Assembly: GCF_025567085.1 (NCBI RefSeq)
Contig: NZ_JAOQJN010000003.1
Span: 124,001 to 188,000, forward strand
DNA from: Bovifimicola ammoniilytica
GTDB lineage: Bacteria > Bacillota > Clostridia > Lachnospirales > Lachnospiraceae
DNA: 64,000 nucleotides
Reading direction: 5' to 3'
The position numbers and the translations under genes are program-made. The notes beneath the pieces are model-generated. The model was not told the DNA's origin. It saw nothing but the letters and a program-made list of their open reading frames with translations, and searched no databases. Positions 24,485-32,934 of the stretch are shown in pieces (the first letter of the stretch is position 1; every line of letters begins with the position of its first letter).

Positions 24485-25417
24485 ATGGATATGAATTGGC
24501 AAACCATGCTGCATGAAGCAGCAAATGCCAGCTTTGAAAAGGATATAGAAGTTCGCTCTGCCGCCGATAATGACGCCTACTCCTGTGTAGATTTACCGAA
24601 AGCAAAGATCCGAGAATTAAGCGAAAAGATTCTGCACTTGCCGCATCAGGGAATTGTTCTATTATTTAGTAGATACTGCTTCCGGCTATCTCCCCAAGAA
24701 ACTGAAAAGTTTTTCCAAATGAAAAATGCAAAGGGTCGCTTCCGCTTTTACCGTGAACTACTTTCTACAAGCATGGGGCTTAGCTCGGAGCAAGTGATTT
24801 CGGATGCTTCTCTCAATCGCGCCTGTAAAATTGCTATGAAAGACTATTTACGCACGGAGCTAAAAGAGGATGCTGCTGTAAGTAGTACCGGAAAGAGCCG
24901 AACGCATATTGTGTTCAGACGGTTCGGCAAAGCTGTTGCAGTCGCAGCAATTACCATAACCCTGTTGTTCTCAACGGCTATGGTAACTAATGCAAAGATC
25001 AGGGAAAAAGTGATTGCGTGGATAGTCGAGACATTTGAAAAATACAGTATCTTTGAACTGCAAAGCGACGGGGAAAACACAAAGCCCGATTTGCAGAGCT
25101 ATAAGCCTACCTATCTTCCCGACGGGGCGGAATTGAAGAATACGGTTGAACAGCCGGAAATGCTTGCCTATGAATATGCCATCAACGAATCGAGTTATTT
25201 TAATATTCTTCTTAGTAAATCAGATACAAGGATTTACGCCGACGCAGAAAATACAGAAATTGAATCGTTTGACAAGGATGGTGTGATTGGCTACTACTTC
25301 AAGAAAGATGATTTGAATTATATTTGCTATGAGCGGGATGGCGATTTCTTTTCTATATATGGCTCTATTGATATGGACGAACTGATAAAAATTGCCGCTG
25401 GTATAACAACAGAATGA
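24485..25417 (+). CDS. Membrane anti-sigma factor with DUF4367-like domain
   Basis: The protein has about 310 residues from ATG 24485 (GGAAAGG upstream). A cytoplasmic helical part (residues 1-150, including RELSEKILHLPHQGIVLLFS) is followed by one membrane span (VAVAAITITLLFSTAMVTNA) and an extracellular domain. That domain contains YLPDGAELKNTVEQPEMLAY and ends with a DUF4367-type fold. This is the usual plan of anti-sigma factors that hold an ECF sigma factor and release it on an envelope signal. It is transcribed with the sigma gene. The signal sensed is unknown. Confidence 0.82.
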   Translation: MDMNWQTMLHEAANASFEKDIEVRSAADNDAYSCVDLPKAKIRELSEKILHLPHQGIVLLFSRYCFRLSPQETEKFFQMKNAKGRFRFYRELLSTSMGLSSEQVISDASLNRACKIAMKDYLRTELKEDAAVSSTGKSRTHIVFRRFGKAVAVAAITITLLFSTAMVTNAKIREKVIAWIVETFEKYSIFELQSDGENTKPDLQSYKPTYLPDGAELKNTVEQPEMLAYEYAINESSYFNILLSKSDTRIYADAENTEIESFDKDGVIGYYFKKDDLNYICYERDGDFFSIYGSIDMDELIKIAAGITTE

Positions 25418-25465
25418 TATACTCATCTTAGCTGAACAAATCAAAATTTCAGGAGGTATAATAAA

Positions 25466-26077
25466 ATGTCAGACGTATATGAAAACTGTCCAGCTTTTGA
25501 AAATGATAAATTTCTACTGAGGTTTTCGCAACTTGATGATGCCGAGGATCTTGTAAGCGTGTATAGTGATAAAAATGCACTACCGTTTTTCAACAGCGAT
25601 AATTGTCATGGAGATAATTTCTATTATCCAAATGAAGATCGAATGAGACAAGCTATTAAGTTTTGGCTTAGTTCCTATTCATCCAAATGGTTTGTCAGGT
25701 GGACAATTATTGACAAAGAAAAGCATGAAGCTATCGGCACGATTGAAGTGTTTCATCGTAGTGCAAACGACAACTTTAATCATGTGGGTGTTCTTAGACT
25801 TGATTTGAAAAGTGAATATGAAACTTCAGAAGAAATTTTTACAATTATGAATCTTATTGTACCACCTACATTTGATTTGTTTGAGTGCGAGGAAATAATT
25901 ACAAAAGTTCCTGTTTATGCAGTTGAAAGAATTGAAGCAATGAAAAGAGTAGGATTTAAGAAGTCAACGAAGCTGTTGGTTGGGACAATGGACGGTTACG
26001 CTTATAAGGATTATTGGACAATTAACAGAGGAGTATATATCCCTCTGGATGATTTGGAAGCAAAAGAAAAGGCGTGA
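25466..26077 (+). CDS. GNAT-family N-acetyltransferase
   Basis: This 203-residue protein resembles RimJ/RimL-type acetyltransferases. It opens FENDKFLLRFSQLDDAEDLV and has a central strand with WTIIDKEKHEAIGTIEVFH. Its end is IEAMKRVGFKKSTKLLVG, the usual acetyl-CoA-fold closing segment. AGGAGG precedes the ATG. It lies 48 bases after the anti-sigma gene and may belong to the same transcript. The substrate cannot be read from sequence. Confidence 0.85.
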   Translation: MSDVYENCPAFENDKFLLRFSQLDDAEDLVSVYSDKNALPFFNSDNCHGDNFYYPNEDRMRQAIKFWLSSYSSKWFVRWTIIDKEKHEAIGTIEVFHRSANDNFNHVGVLRLDLKSEYETSEEIFTIMNLIVPPTFDLFECEEIITKVPVYAVERIEAMKRVGFKKSTKLLVGTMDGYAYKDYWTINRGVYIPLDDLEAKEKA

Positions 26078-26147
26078 CCGAAGTCGCGCCCAATCTTCCC
26101 CATTGCGGGAGCATTTGCAAATACTGTTTTATGGGAACACGAAAGCA

Positions 26148-26177
26148 TTGTCCCTTTTTTCCTCCTTGTGCGTTATA
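26148..26177 (+). promoter_or_regulatory. ECF-sigma-type promoter 3
   Basis: TTGTCCC (26148-26154), a 16-base spacer and CGTTATA (26171-26177), 38 bases before the secreted-protein start at 26215. It has the same motif and spacing as the other two copies. Confidence 0.75.
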
Positions 26178-26214
26178 TGGGTGATACCAATAATGCACAA
26201 GGAGGATTTTATTT

Positions 26215-26646
26215 ATGAAGAAAAAAGAAATTGTCACATTGGCACTAACTACCGCTCTACTGATGACCGCTCATGCCGTACCCGCATCGGCGGCATCAAA
26301 TGCGCCTGAGAGTATGTCGCAAACAGGTTCGATACAAACCATTACTCCCCGATGGGAAAGCACCAATGTTGTTGTCCCGTCTATCTCAATCTCTGGCAAG
26401 CAGATTTCTGTGTCGGTATACATTTCACCAAAAAAATCGACGACATCATCCGTAGGTACCCTCTATCTGGAAAAGAAAGTTGGGAATGGTTGGACACCCG
26501 TCACCTCATGGTCGATTGATGGAACTGGATCGGTTAGCATTACCAAAACTTACACCGGCACAATGGGTATTACATACCGCACCAGAGTAGTTGTCACAAC
26601 TGGGGTAGACAAGATTGATGCAACTTCTACCGAACGCACCGTCTAA
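26215..26646 (+). CDS. Small secreted protein, ECF-controlled
   Basis: This 143-residue protein has a signal peptide (KKEIVTLALTTALLMTAHAV, cleavage near ASA-AS). The mature 110 residues are a likely beta sandwich (SISISGKQISVSVYISPKKS, then GTLYLEKKVGNGWTPVTSWS) ending TERTV. It resembles small DUF6147-like secreted proteins of gut Firmicutes, with low certainty. AAGGAGG lies before the ATG. It has its own ECF-type promoter and no microprotein in front, unlike the two other ECF-controlled operons. Confidence 0.8.
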   Translation: MKKKEIVTLALTTALLMTAHAVPASAASNAPESMSQTGSIQTITPRWESTNVVVPSISISGKQISVSVYISPKKSTTSSVGTLYLEKKVGNGWTPVTSWSIDGTGSVSITKTYTGTMGITYRTRVVVTTGVDKIDATSTERTV

Positions 26647-26662
26647 AAAATTTAGAAAAAGA

Positions 26663-26692
26663 TTGTCCCTTTTTCTGTGTCTGTCCGTTATA
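26663..26692 (+). promoter_or_regulatory. ECF-sigma-type promoter 2
   Basis: TTGTCCC (26663-26669), a 16-base spacer and CGTTATA (26686-26692), 36 bases before microprotein 2. It lies directly after the stop of the 26215 gene. Confidence 0.75.
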
Positions 26693-26727
26693 CAAGTAAA
26701 TCCACAAAACAGGAGGTGAAATAAGCG

Positions 26728-26829
26728 ATGGCAACGGTAAATACTTTATGGGAGCATTTGTGTGGGTCTGCTTATTTCTCTTGCCCACTATGGAGGCTGC
26801 GACTTAAAATCAGCAGGACAAGCGCATAG
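26728..26829 (+). CDS. 33-residue microprotein 2, homologue of microprotein 1
   Basis: ATG 26728 follows AGGAGGTGA with 8-base spacing. The product is MATVNTLWEHLCGS followed by AYFSCPLWRLRLKISR and TSA, the same length as the copy at 23590-23691. The promoter, ribosome site and first bases of the leader are shared with copy 1. The stop codon is part of a stem-loop also shared by both copies. It precedes the secreted protein at 26930. Function unknown: a regulatory leader peptide, a toxin-like peptide or a secreted signal are all possible. Confidence 0.65.
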   Translation: MATVNTLWEHLCGSAYFSCPLWRLRLKISRTSA

Positions 26830-26858
26830 CTTATATAGTCGATGTTTAGGTTATGCGC
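26822..26858 (+). other. Conserved stem-loop after microprotein 2
   Basis: GCGCATAG (26822-26829, including the stop codon) pairs with TTATGCGC (26851-26858) with one G-U. It is equivalent to the stem after microprotein 1. Confidence 0.55.
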
Positions 26859-26929
26859 TGCCGATGGTTTTATCTACTAATTTTCCATGCTCTCAATGGG
26901 CATTGATACCAAACGAAAGGAGTTAATCT

Positions 26930-27454
26930 ATGAAAAAAGCATTATGTGTCCTGTTATCCGTTGTTATGCTACTCTCCATGAGTGTTACCGCCTTTGCCGC
27001 AGATACAAAAGGAGCACCGTCGCAAACATTACCATCTTGGCTGCCTGATGATGCACCTGCGCCTGATCCAAACTCCGAGATTTCTATTGTTCACTTTTAC
27101 ATCAATGAGGATGGCGAAACTATTGTTTATGATCCAGAAACGGAAGTCATTCCTTATTCAACAGCATACGGTGATGCAGGAACAGCAGCCATTTATTGGG
27201 TTAACCGTTCACAAATTTATTGGGGCATTACTTCTTATACCAAAGGACTTATGACTTTTGCAGGAGATGTTACCACGAATCGTGGAGGATTTTACTTGCT
27301 TGGAGATATTGAGTTTGACGGAAGTGCTTCTGGCAACATCATGGGAGTAACAACAAAGCGTGGAACCAATACGGCAACACTCAGCGGTTTTATGATTGAT
27401 GCTAAAGGAGTTTCTTTTACCGCACCTGATGTATCATCTTCTCTGACTTATTGA
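26930..27454 (+). CDS. Secreted protein, ECF-controlled
   Basis: This 174-residue protein has a signal peptide (KKALCVLLSVVMLLSMSVTA, cleavage near AFA-AD). An acidic Pro-rich linker (LPSWLPDDAPAPDPNSEISI) leads to a beta-rich domain (AYGDAGTAAIYWVNRSQIYW, then GDIEFDGSASGNIMGVTTKR). AAAGGAG lies before the ATG. It is the second gene of the operon opened by microprotein 2. No family recognised. The linker is similar in style to the agr-linked protein at 8880 (WWPGDGPAPQ), but I see no further likeness. Confidence 0.8.
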   Translation: MKKALCVLLSVVMLLSMSVTAFAADTKGAPSQTLPSWLPDDAPAPDPNSEISIVHFYINEDGETIVYDPETEVIPYSTAYGDAGTAAIYWVNRSQIYWGITSYTKGLMTFAGDVTTNRGGFYLLGDIEFDGSASGNIMGVTTKRGTNTATLSGFMIDAKGVSFTAPDVSSSLTY

Positions 27455-27456
27455 TT

Positions 27457-27786
27457 ATGTCTGTACTTATTATCGAGGAAAAGCCACCTCATTTTACAGA
27501 TGTGGAGTTTGAATACAAAGGAATTGAATTTAAAGCACAAATCTGTCTGTTAGACACCGGAAAAGTGATGATTTCTTTTCGTGTACCCAAAAATGAATTA
27601 GAGCAAAACCTGTGTAAAGGTTTGCTTAATTCTCGTGGTACAAAATTGGATATAAAAATAAATCATTTACCAATGTGTGCAAACGTAGATACTTGCTCCT
27701 TTGCAATTCTCAAAGGCTCATCATTATTCTCCGATTTCAGCATTACTGTCGAGAACAATCTGATTCTCAGAGAGGATAGTATCTGA
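27457..27786 (+). CDS. Hypothetical cytoplasmic protein
   Basis: This protein of about 109 residues starts MSVLIIEEKPPHFTDVEFEY. It has no signal peptide. A mixed alpha/beta pattern includes FKAQICLLDTGKVMISFRVP. The start ATG 27457 lies 2 bases after the upstream stop (a TTG at 27451 overlapping the stop is an alternative), so translation is probably coupled to the secreted protein before it. A strong terminator follows. Function unknown. Confidence 0.7.
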   Translation: MSVLIIEEKPPHFTDVEFEYKGIEFKAQICLLDTGKVMISFRVPKNELEQNLCKGLLNSRGTKLDIKINHLPMCANVDTCSFAILKGSSLFSDFSITVENNLILREDSI

Positions 27787-27824
27787 CCTCAAATTTGTAA
27801 TCTTCCCTCTGGCAGAAAAAGGCT

Positions 27825-27862
27825 ACGCCCGTATCAGCAGTAATGCCGATACGGGCGTTTTT
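27825..27862 (+). terminator. Terminator of the microprotein-2 operon
   Basis: ACGCCCGTATC and its complement form a perfect 11-bp stem around a 12-base loop, followed by TTTTT. Confidence 0.88.
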
Positions 27863-27891
27863 AAAAAGGTGAATTTTTATAATATTACTCA

Positions 27892-28268
27892 TCATTTGAG
27901 CAAATAAAGCAAATCGCTATATCCCGACTTCATAAGTAATTGTTTGAAACCAGAAAGCACTTCTTCTTTTGTATAATTGTTGTTTTCCAAAAACTTATTA
28001 TCTTTTTCACTAAGGTACTGATAAAAAAGAGCCACCTCTATTACCTCGTTATTGTTTGTATAGTCAATGCTATCTAAAAGTATGTTCTCTGCTTCGTTAA
28101 TTTTTCCTAAATCAATCATATCAAGAAATTTTTTCCCGATACTTCATACTTGTTTTCTTTTTCAAGTTCAACAGAAACATACTCTTTCCCAAAGGCTAAT
28201 GAAAATAATACTCTAACCATTTCTTTTATCATTCGCATGATGTAATCTTTCTCATCGGTAAAATTCAT
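27892..28268 (-). pseudogene. DUF6483-like protein, split by a frameshift
   Basis: A minus-strand ORF from ATG 28268 (GGAGATGG upstream) reads MNFTDEKDYIMRMIKEMVRV and stops after 47 codons at TTGATATGA. A second frame continues as FLDMIDLGKINEAENILLD to the stop at 27892. One extra A in the A6 tract (28129-28134) would join them into a 125-residue protein. Its start and helical-repeat tail look like the DUF6483 family. Either a one-base deletion in a homopolymer, a sequencing slip, or slippage-dependent expression. Function unknown. Confidence 0.6.
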
Positions 28269-28356
28269 TTTTCCATCTCCTTAAATGCCATTCTAATTGT
28301 TTGGGACATATAAACTAACTGTATTGTAAATATAAGTCGACTTATAAAACTGAAAT

Positions 28357-28662
28357 TTACGAAAATCTCTTTTGAATCTTATACAACCATATCCCAGCGA
28401 CAACAGCTATAAATAATATAAACACAACCGCAATAGAAATGGCATAATCTTTCGGTAATACAACTGCAATTACTCCAGATAACAAAACACAAATTCCTAT
28501 CAACAAAACAGGCTTTCCTAATGCTTTCGCATATCCATTTTTGTCATTTGTGGTTTCAAATACTTTACCATGAACAGAAGAGTAATTTCCTTTTAACAGA
28601 GAAATACTAAAAAATATGAGAAGAGCAGAACTAAACCACATCATTATACTAAAACCTATCAT
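28357..28662 (-). CDS. Small membrane protein, DUF3784-like
   Basis: This 101-residue protein starts at ATG 28662 behind GGAGGA. Three membrane segments are predicted (IGFSIMMWFSSALLIFFSIS, ALGKPVLLIGICVLLSGVIA, AISIAVVFILFIAVVAGIWL), with a polar loop holding ETTNDKNGYAKALGK between the first two. This resembles DUF3784 proteins. Function unknown. The MCP gene ends 37 bases upstream in the same direction, so it may be read from the MCP transcript. Confidence 0.7.
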   Translation of the reverse strand: MIGFSIMMWFSSALLIFFSISLLKGNYSSVHGKVFETTNDKNGYAKALGKPVLLIGICVLLSGVIAVVLPKDYAISIAVVFILFIAVVAGIWLYKIQKRFS

Positions 28663-28699
28663 AATATATTCCTCCATCAATTATTTGTTTCGGGAATTC

Positions 28700-30406
28700 T
28701 TATTGTCTTAATTTAAATACCGAAACCATACCGCTAAGTGTTGTAGCCTGAGCTGTAAGTTCTTCACTCGTCGCTGATGTTTCCTGTGCCGCAGCCGAAT
28801 TATTCTGAACAACTTCAGCAATTCTTTCTGCGGTTGCCTCTACCTGTTCCATACTGTCTGCCTGTTCAATGGAAATTTCTTTTATCTTTTTCGCACTGTC
28901 TGCAATCGCCTGTATGCCATCCACAACTTCTCTCAATGAAGTTGAGGCTTTCTCTGCATACATATTTCCATCTCCAACCTCATGAATAGCCGCTTCAATA
29001 AGTGCTTTTGAATCCACCGCTGATTTTGCACTCTGTTCTGCAAGGTTTCTGATCTGATCCGCAACAACAGCAAAACCTTTTCCGGCTTCTCCAGCTCTTG
29101 CTGCCTCAATCGAAGCATTTAATGAAAGAAGATTTGTCTGGCTTGCAATATCTTCAATCTGTGTGATAATTGCTCCTATCTTCTCAGAGGTTTCATTTAT
29201 GCGTGACATAGCCTGCACTAATACTTCCATATCTCCACGACTGCCTTCTGCAATCTCCGCATACTTATAGGCTTCATCGTAAGCTGTTCCTAATTCTTCT
29301 GCTGTTGTTTTTATTCCGCTTGTAAGTTCATTGATAGTTGCCTGCATTTCCTCAACCGATGCCGCCTGATCCGTTGCGCCTTCTGCTAAAGACTGTGCCG
29401 CTTCTGCAAGGTTTGTGGAACCTGTAAGAACCTGCCCCGATGCATCATCTACCCCTCTTACAGTTGTATCAATCTCCTCATTCATTTTTCTTATGCCTGT
29501 CAGCAAATCGGTAAATGCTCCTGTATATACTTCCTCACACTCTGTATCAATCGCAAAATTACCTTCTGACATTTCATTTAACATTCTGCCAGAATCTTTA
29601 ATTATAACTCTAATTCTGTCTGACATTGCAGATACACCAGATACAAGTTCCTTAATTTCATCCTCAGACTCAACCGTTGGAAGTGGAGAATCTATGTCAC
29701 CCTCTGCAAATGTAATAAATCTGTCCTTTAATTCATTTAATGGTTTTTCAATGCTCTTTGATATTGCAACGGAAAGACTGTTTGAATAAATCGTTGATAC
29801 TGCAATTACAATTATTATAATTGTCAATGCAGCTATCATAACCGTTCTCAACTGTGCACGTTTAGCGTTTCCAAGTGAAATATTCAAAGCCATAAGTTTC
29901 TGTAAAGCATCATCCAACGCCTGATACTTTGGTGCTGCTTCATCGGTCATCATCTGCTGAGCCTGTAATGATTTCGCAGTATCAGTCGTTGCACCGACCT
30001 CAATTACTTTTGCATCCACTTCCTTATACTCTGCCCATGCTTTATCAATAGCGTCCATGCAGGCAGTTCCCTCTTTTGTTATCATTGTTGGGCGTATTTT
30101 TTCCAAATATTCCTCAAACGATTTAACAGCCTGTTCATGCTGTTCTTTCATACTTTCAATGAGACTATCTGAATCATAACCTACAATACCTCTTGAGGCA
30201 GCCCTTACTTCCGCTGATTCATTCATTGCCATAGCAATGTCTCCCTGTGGATACGCATAATTATCCAGTATCGTTCCATAGTTGTTTATCGTATAAAGCA
30301 TAATCACTACAACCAGTGCTGATAATATTCCAAAAATGAGAATAATCTGTCTGAAAGATTTTTTCAGTCGTGCACCAATCTTCATTTTGTTAAGTTTCTT
30401 AAACAT
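28700..30406 (-). CDS. Methyl-accepting chemotaxis protein
   Basis: The protein has 568 residues. An N-terminal membrane span (IILIFGILSALVVVIMLYTI) is followed by a four-helix-bundle sensor (about 45-200), a second span (VMIAALTIIIIVIAVSTIYS), a HAMP domain, and the signalling domain with IASQTNLLSLNASIEAARAG and GKGFAVVADQIRNLAEQSAK. It relays ligand signals to CheA/CheW and flagella. ATG 30406 has AGGAAGGAGA upstream; the longer open frame is not needed. The start region lies beyond a terminator-like hairpin, so it has its own promoter. Its presence suggests a motile host. Confidence 0.93.
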   Translation of the reverse strand: MFKKLNKMKIGARLKKSFRQIILIFGILSALVVVIMLYTINNYGTILDNYAYPQGDIAMAMNESAEVRAASRGIVGYDSDSLIESMKEQHEQAVKSFEEYLEKIRPTMITKEGTACMDAIDKAWAEYKEVDAKVIEVGATTDTAKSLQAQQMMTDEAAPKYQALDDALQKLMALNISLGNAKRAQLRTVMIAALTIIIIVIAVSTIYSNSLSVAISKSIEKPLNELKDRFITFAEGDIDSPLPTVESEDEIKELVSGVSAMSDRIRVIIKDSGRMLNEMSEGNFAIDTECEEVYTGAFTDLLTGIRKMNEEIDTTVRGVDDASGQVLTGSTNLAEAAQSLAEGATDQAASVEEMQATINELTSGIKTTAEELGTAYDEAYKYAEIAEGSRGDMEVLVQAMSRINETSEKIGAIITQIEDIASQTNLLSLNASIEAARAGEAGKGFAVVADQIRNLAEQSAKSAVDSKALIEAAIHEVGDGNMYAEKASTSLREVVDGIQAIADSAKKIKEISIEQADSMEQVEATAERIAEVVQNNSAAAQETSATSEELTAQATTLSGMVSVFKLRQ

Positions 30407-30511
30407 TTGTCTTGTCTCCTTCCTAATGGATAAAATGGTTCTTTGTTGTCCCATCAATATGTATATACAAGTCAATATATGACCGTACATCAAGGTGGTT
30501 TCAATATAAAA

Positions 30512-30553
30512 GGCACATTTCAATTATGCACTAACGCATAACCAAAATGTGCC
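30512..30553 (-). terminator. Likely terminator of the transfer operon
   Basis: A 9-bp outer stem (GGCACATTT/AAATGTGCC) contains a 6-bp inner stem (TTATGC/GCATAA). Minus-strand RNA continues UUUUAUAUU. It lies about 330 bases past the last transfer-module gene and before the MCP. Confidence 0.55.
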
Positions 30554-30592
30554 ATATACAATCAGATCATGCCAAAAGAAAACAGACTTATC

Positions 30593-30649
<57 letters not shown>

Positions 30650-30883
30650 GAGATTATATGTATCAGCCTGCATATATGCAACCCCTTTCTGTGTTTTTTC
30701 ATATAAAATTTGTTACTTGCAAAATTTTATACATAACCACAGTCCATCTATCTTACTCAAAGGATAACTTATTCCTCGATAAATTACTCGCCATTTCTTG
30801 CATTTTTTTATATTTTCGCCATTTTTTGCCTGCTATTAAAACAAATAAAAAGGACGCAGGATTTTACTCCCACGCCCCTAAAC

Positions 30884-31780
30884 TTATCTGGCTTTATCTT
30901 CTCTGACTTTTGGCAGCTCCTTCCCTGCCGTTTCCTGCTTTGCCTCCGATGTTTTTCTTGCCGCAAAAGCATCTGCATTATACTTGTACTCCTGTGGTTC
31001 AGCTACCATCGGTGAGTAGATGATCTCTCTTTCTGTATCCGGTGCTTTCTGTTCCTTATCCTTTGTCTGCTCCATACGCTTTTCCTTATCAAACTGCACA
31101 TTCATAGCCAGATTATCCAGCTTATCAATCGAGGCATCCAGATGCAGCTCCATTGATACAAGCAGTTTTTTCACTGCTTTCATAGGGGCAAGCACCGCCT
31201 TTGTGAAAGGGTGTTTCTGTTCCTTCTGTGAATAATCCACCTCCGGCTTATCTGCAAAGGTATGGAACGCATTGTTTACGATCTGACCAGCTTCACGGAG
31301 TCCCTTTGCAAGAAGTGCTATCCTTGCAATATCCCTGTCTGTAGATACAATCATATCTTTTACCGCTGTTCTGACATTGAGAAGTCTTTTCTTAATTCCT
31401 ACAAATTCTGTCACCCTGTAAAGTGCCGCCCTGCCCTTTGCCTTTGTTTCATCAACAATATTCTTGGCAGTAGATTTTACCTGTACTTTTATCTCAGATA
31501 CCTGTGACTTTATCTGCTCACATCTGGCATTGAGTCGCTCCTGTGCTTCTGTTAATGCTTTTTTTGCATTATTGATAAGGGTATCTTCCTGCATTTTCTT
31601 GATCTGGTCCTGCATACTGGTAAGTTCTTCTGTCATAGACACAATCTTTTTTTCCAGACCATCCACATAGGTGCATATCTCAAATACATCATTTGCCTGT
31701 TCTTTCATAGTATTCTTTTTTAATAAATCGAGAAGTTCTCTTATGATCTCCTCATTAGTAAGTGTCTTTTCTGCTTCCAT
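30884..31780 (-). CDS. DUF6674-like mobile-element protein
   Basis: This 298-residue protein is mostly helical and highly charged. It opens NEEIIRELLDLLKKNTMKEQ and continues with a long coiled coil (about 45-110: VSMTEELTSMQDQIKKMQED). A basic middle and an acidic, Lys-rich tail follow. It looks like the DUF6674 family found next to SpoVG-like proteins in Clostridia ICEs. Role unknown. It is the last gene of the transfer module and lies 51 bases after the SpoVG-like gene. Confidence 0.75.
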   Translation of the reverse strand: MEAEKTLTNEEIIRELLDLLKKNTMKEQANDVFEICTYVDGLEKKIVSMTEELTSMQDQIKKMQEDTLINNAKKALTEAQERLNARCEQIKSQVSEIKVQVKSTAKNIVDETKAKGRAALYRVTEFVGIKKRLLNVRTAVKDMIVSTDRDIARIALLAKGLREAGQIVNNAFHTFADKPEVDYSQKEQKHPFTKAVLAPMKAVKKLLVSMELHLDASIDKLDNLAMNVQFDKEKRMEQTKDKEQKAPDTEREIIYSPMVAEPQEYKYNADAFAARKTSEAKQETAGKELPKVREDKAR

Positions 31781-31831
31781 CTGCTTTTCCTCCTTATAAA
31801 CAGGGCAGCATATGCCGCCCCTTAGCCTTAA

Positions 31832-32515
31832 TTATCGAAAGGGTGTATCCTTTTTATCCCTGTCGGGATTTCCGTGGTTCTGTTCGGCATTCTCCCTTGC
31901 TTTTTCGTTGCTCTTATCCTTTGCTTTCTCATATTCTGCAATAATCTCATTATAGAGCTTCTCCCTGAAATCCTTTGTGACCGGATAGCAGACATCCTGA
32001 TAAATCGGTTTGCCGTGCTCGTCCACCTGCTTTGTTTTATAAGAAGGCATTGATACAAAGATTTTCTCTTTGCCCTGAAGGATGTTTACATTATTTACAA
32101 TGAAGCTGTTTTCAAAGTAAATACGGGCAAGTCCCTTGATATTACTGCCTTCCCTTTCATAAGGTGTTACCGTCACGGAAAACTCCGGCATTTCCTGAGT
32201 TTTTCCCTGTGTCTGTGTTTCTGCTTTCTCCGGCTCCCTGATTTTTGCATAAGCCTCAAGGATATTAGTATAGAGTTCCTCACGAAACTCTGCCGTGATA
32301 GGATTGCATACATCCTTATAAATCACGCTGTTTTTCTCATCACGCTCATTTGAACGGTATCTTGGCATTGATACAAAAAGCTCTCCCTTTTCCTTATTTT
32401 CAAGGATTGCGATATTGGTAATCTTGAATGAATCACCAAATACCACGGTCGCAAAACCCTTGATATTGCTGCCATCTTTTGCTCTTACCTCGTTTACCTT
32501 AATTGAATACTTCAT
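31832..32515 (-). CDS. Tandem SpoVG-domain protein
   Basis: This 227-residue protein is built of two SpoVG units. Unit 1 (1-90) has VRAKDGSNIKGFATVVFGDS, FVSMPRYRSNERDEKNSVIY and FREELYTNILEAY. Unit 2 (108-200) has YEREGSNIKGLARIYFENSF, FVSMPSYKTKQVDEHGKPIY and FREKLYNEIIAEY. SpoVG is normally a single-domain site-specific DNA- or RNA-binding dimer, so this fused pair may act as an internal dimer. A polar, basic tail follows. It lies in the transfer operon between genes of unknown role. Confidence 0.85.
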   Translation of the reverse strand: MKYSIKVNEVRAKDGSNIKGFATVVFGDSFKITNIAILENKEKGELFVSMPRYRSNERDEKNSVIYKDVCNPITAEFREELYTNILEAYAKIREPEKAETQTQGKTQEMPEFSVTVTPYEREGSNIKGLARIYFENSFIVNNVNILQGKEKIFVSMPSYKTKQVDEHGKPIYQDVCYPVTKDFREKLYNEIIAEYEKAKDKSNEKARENAEQNHGNPDRDKKDTPFR

Positions 32516-32533
32516 ACGCTGTTCCTCTCTTTC

Positions 32534-32923
32534 TTATACTTCTGAATTATCATTGTTTTCTGGTATGATAAGCTCACACCAAAGCTGTTCTATCTGTTCA
32601 CAAGACAATCTGCCATTTAACCAGTTGCCAAGTGTAACAACCATTCCGTCCTGCTCATAGTAGAGCCATTCCTGTGTTTCGATGTTTCCCTCATACACGA
32701 TAGTCACATCAAAATCAGGCATAAATAATCCTGCCTCCGTATCCCAGATACAGGCAACTCCCTGTCTGAGTGTCAGATTCAGCCTTTCGACATACACAGA
32801 CCAGCCGCTTACGACAATCTGAAAGTCATCATCAATCTCTGCAATATCATCCTGAGTGTCGATCAGCTCCTCCATTTCCGATACTGCTTCTTCTATCTCC
32901 CCCAGTCGGTATCTCTTATTCAT
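32534..32923 (-). CDS. Hypothetical acidic protein
   Basis: This 129-residue protein starts MNKRYRLGEIEEAVSEMEEL behind AAGGAGG at ATG 32923. It is rich in acidic residues and has segments such as QEWLYYEQDGMVVTLGNWLN. No domain recognised. It starts 12 bases after the sortase-like fragment ends and precedes the SpoVG-like gene in the same operon. Confidence 0.72.
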   Translation of the reverse strand: MNKRYRLGEIEEAVSEMEELIDTQDDIAEIDDDFQIVVSGWSVYVERLNLTLRQGVACIWDTEAGLFMPDFDVTIVYEGNIETQEWLYYEQDGMVVTLGNWLNGRLSCEQIEQLWCELIIPENNDNSEV

Positions 32924-32934
32924 CTGCCGCCTCC

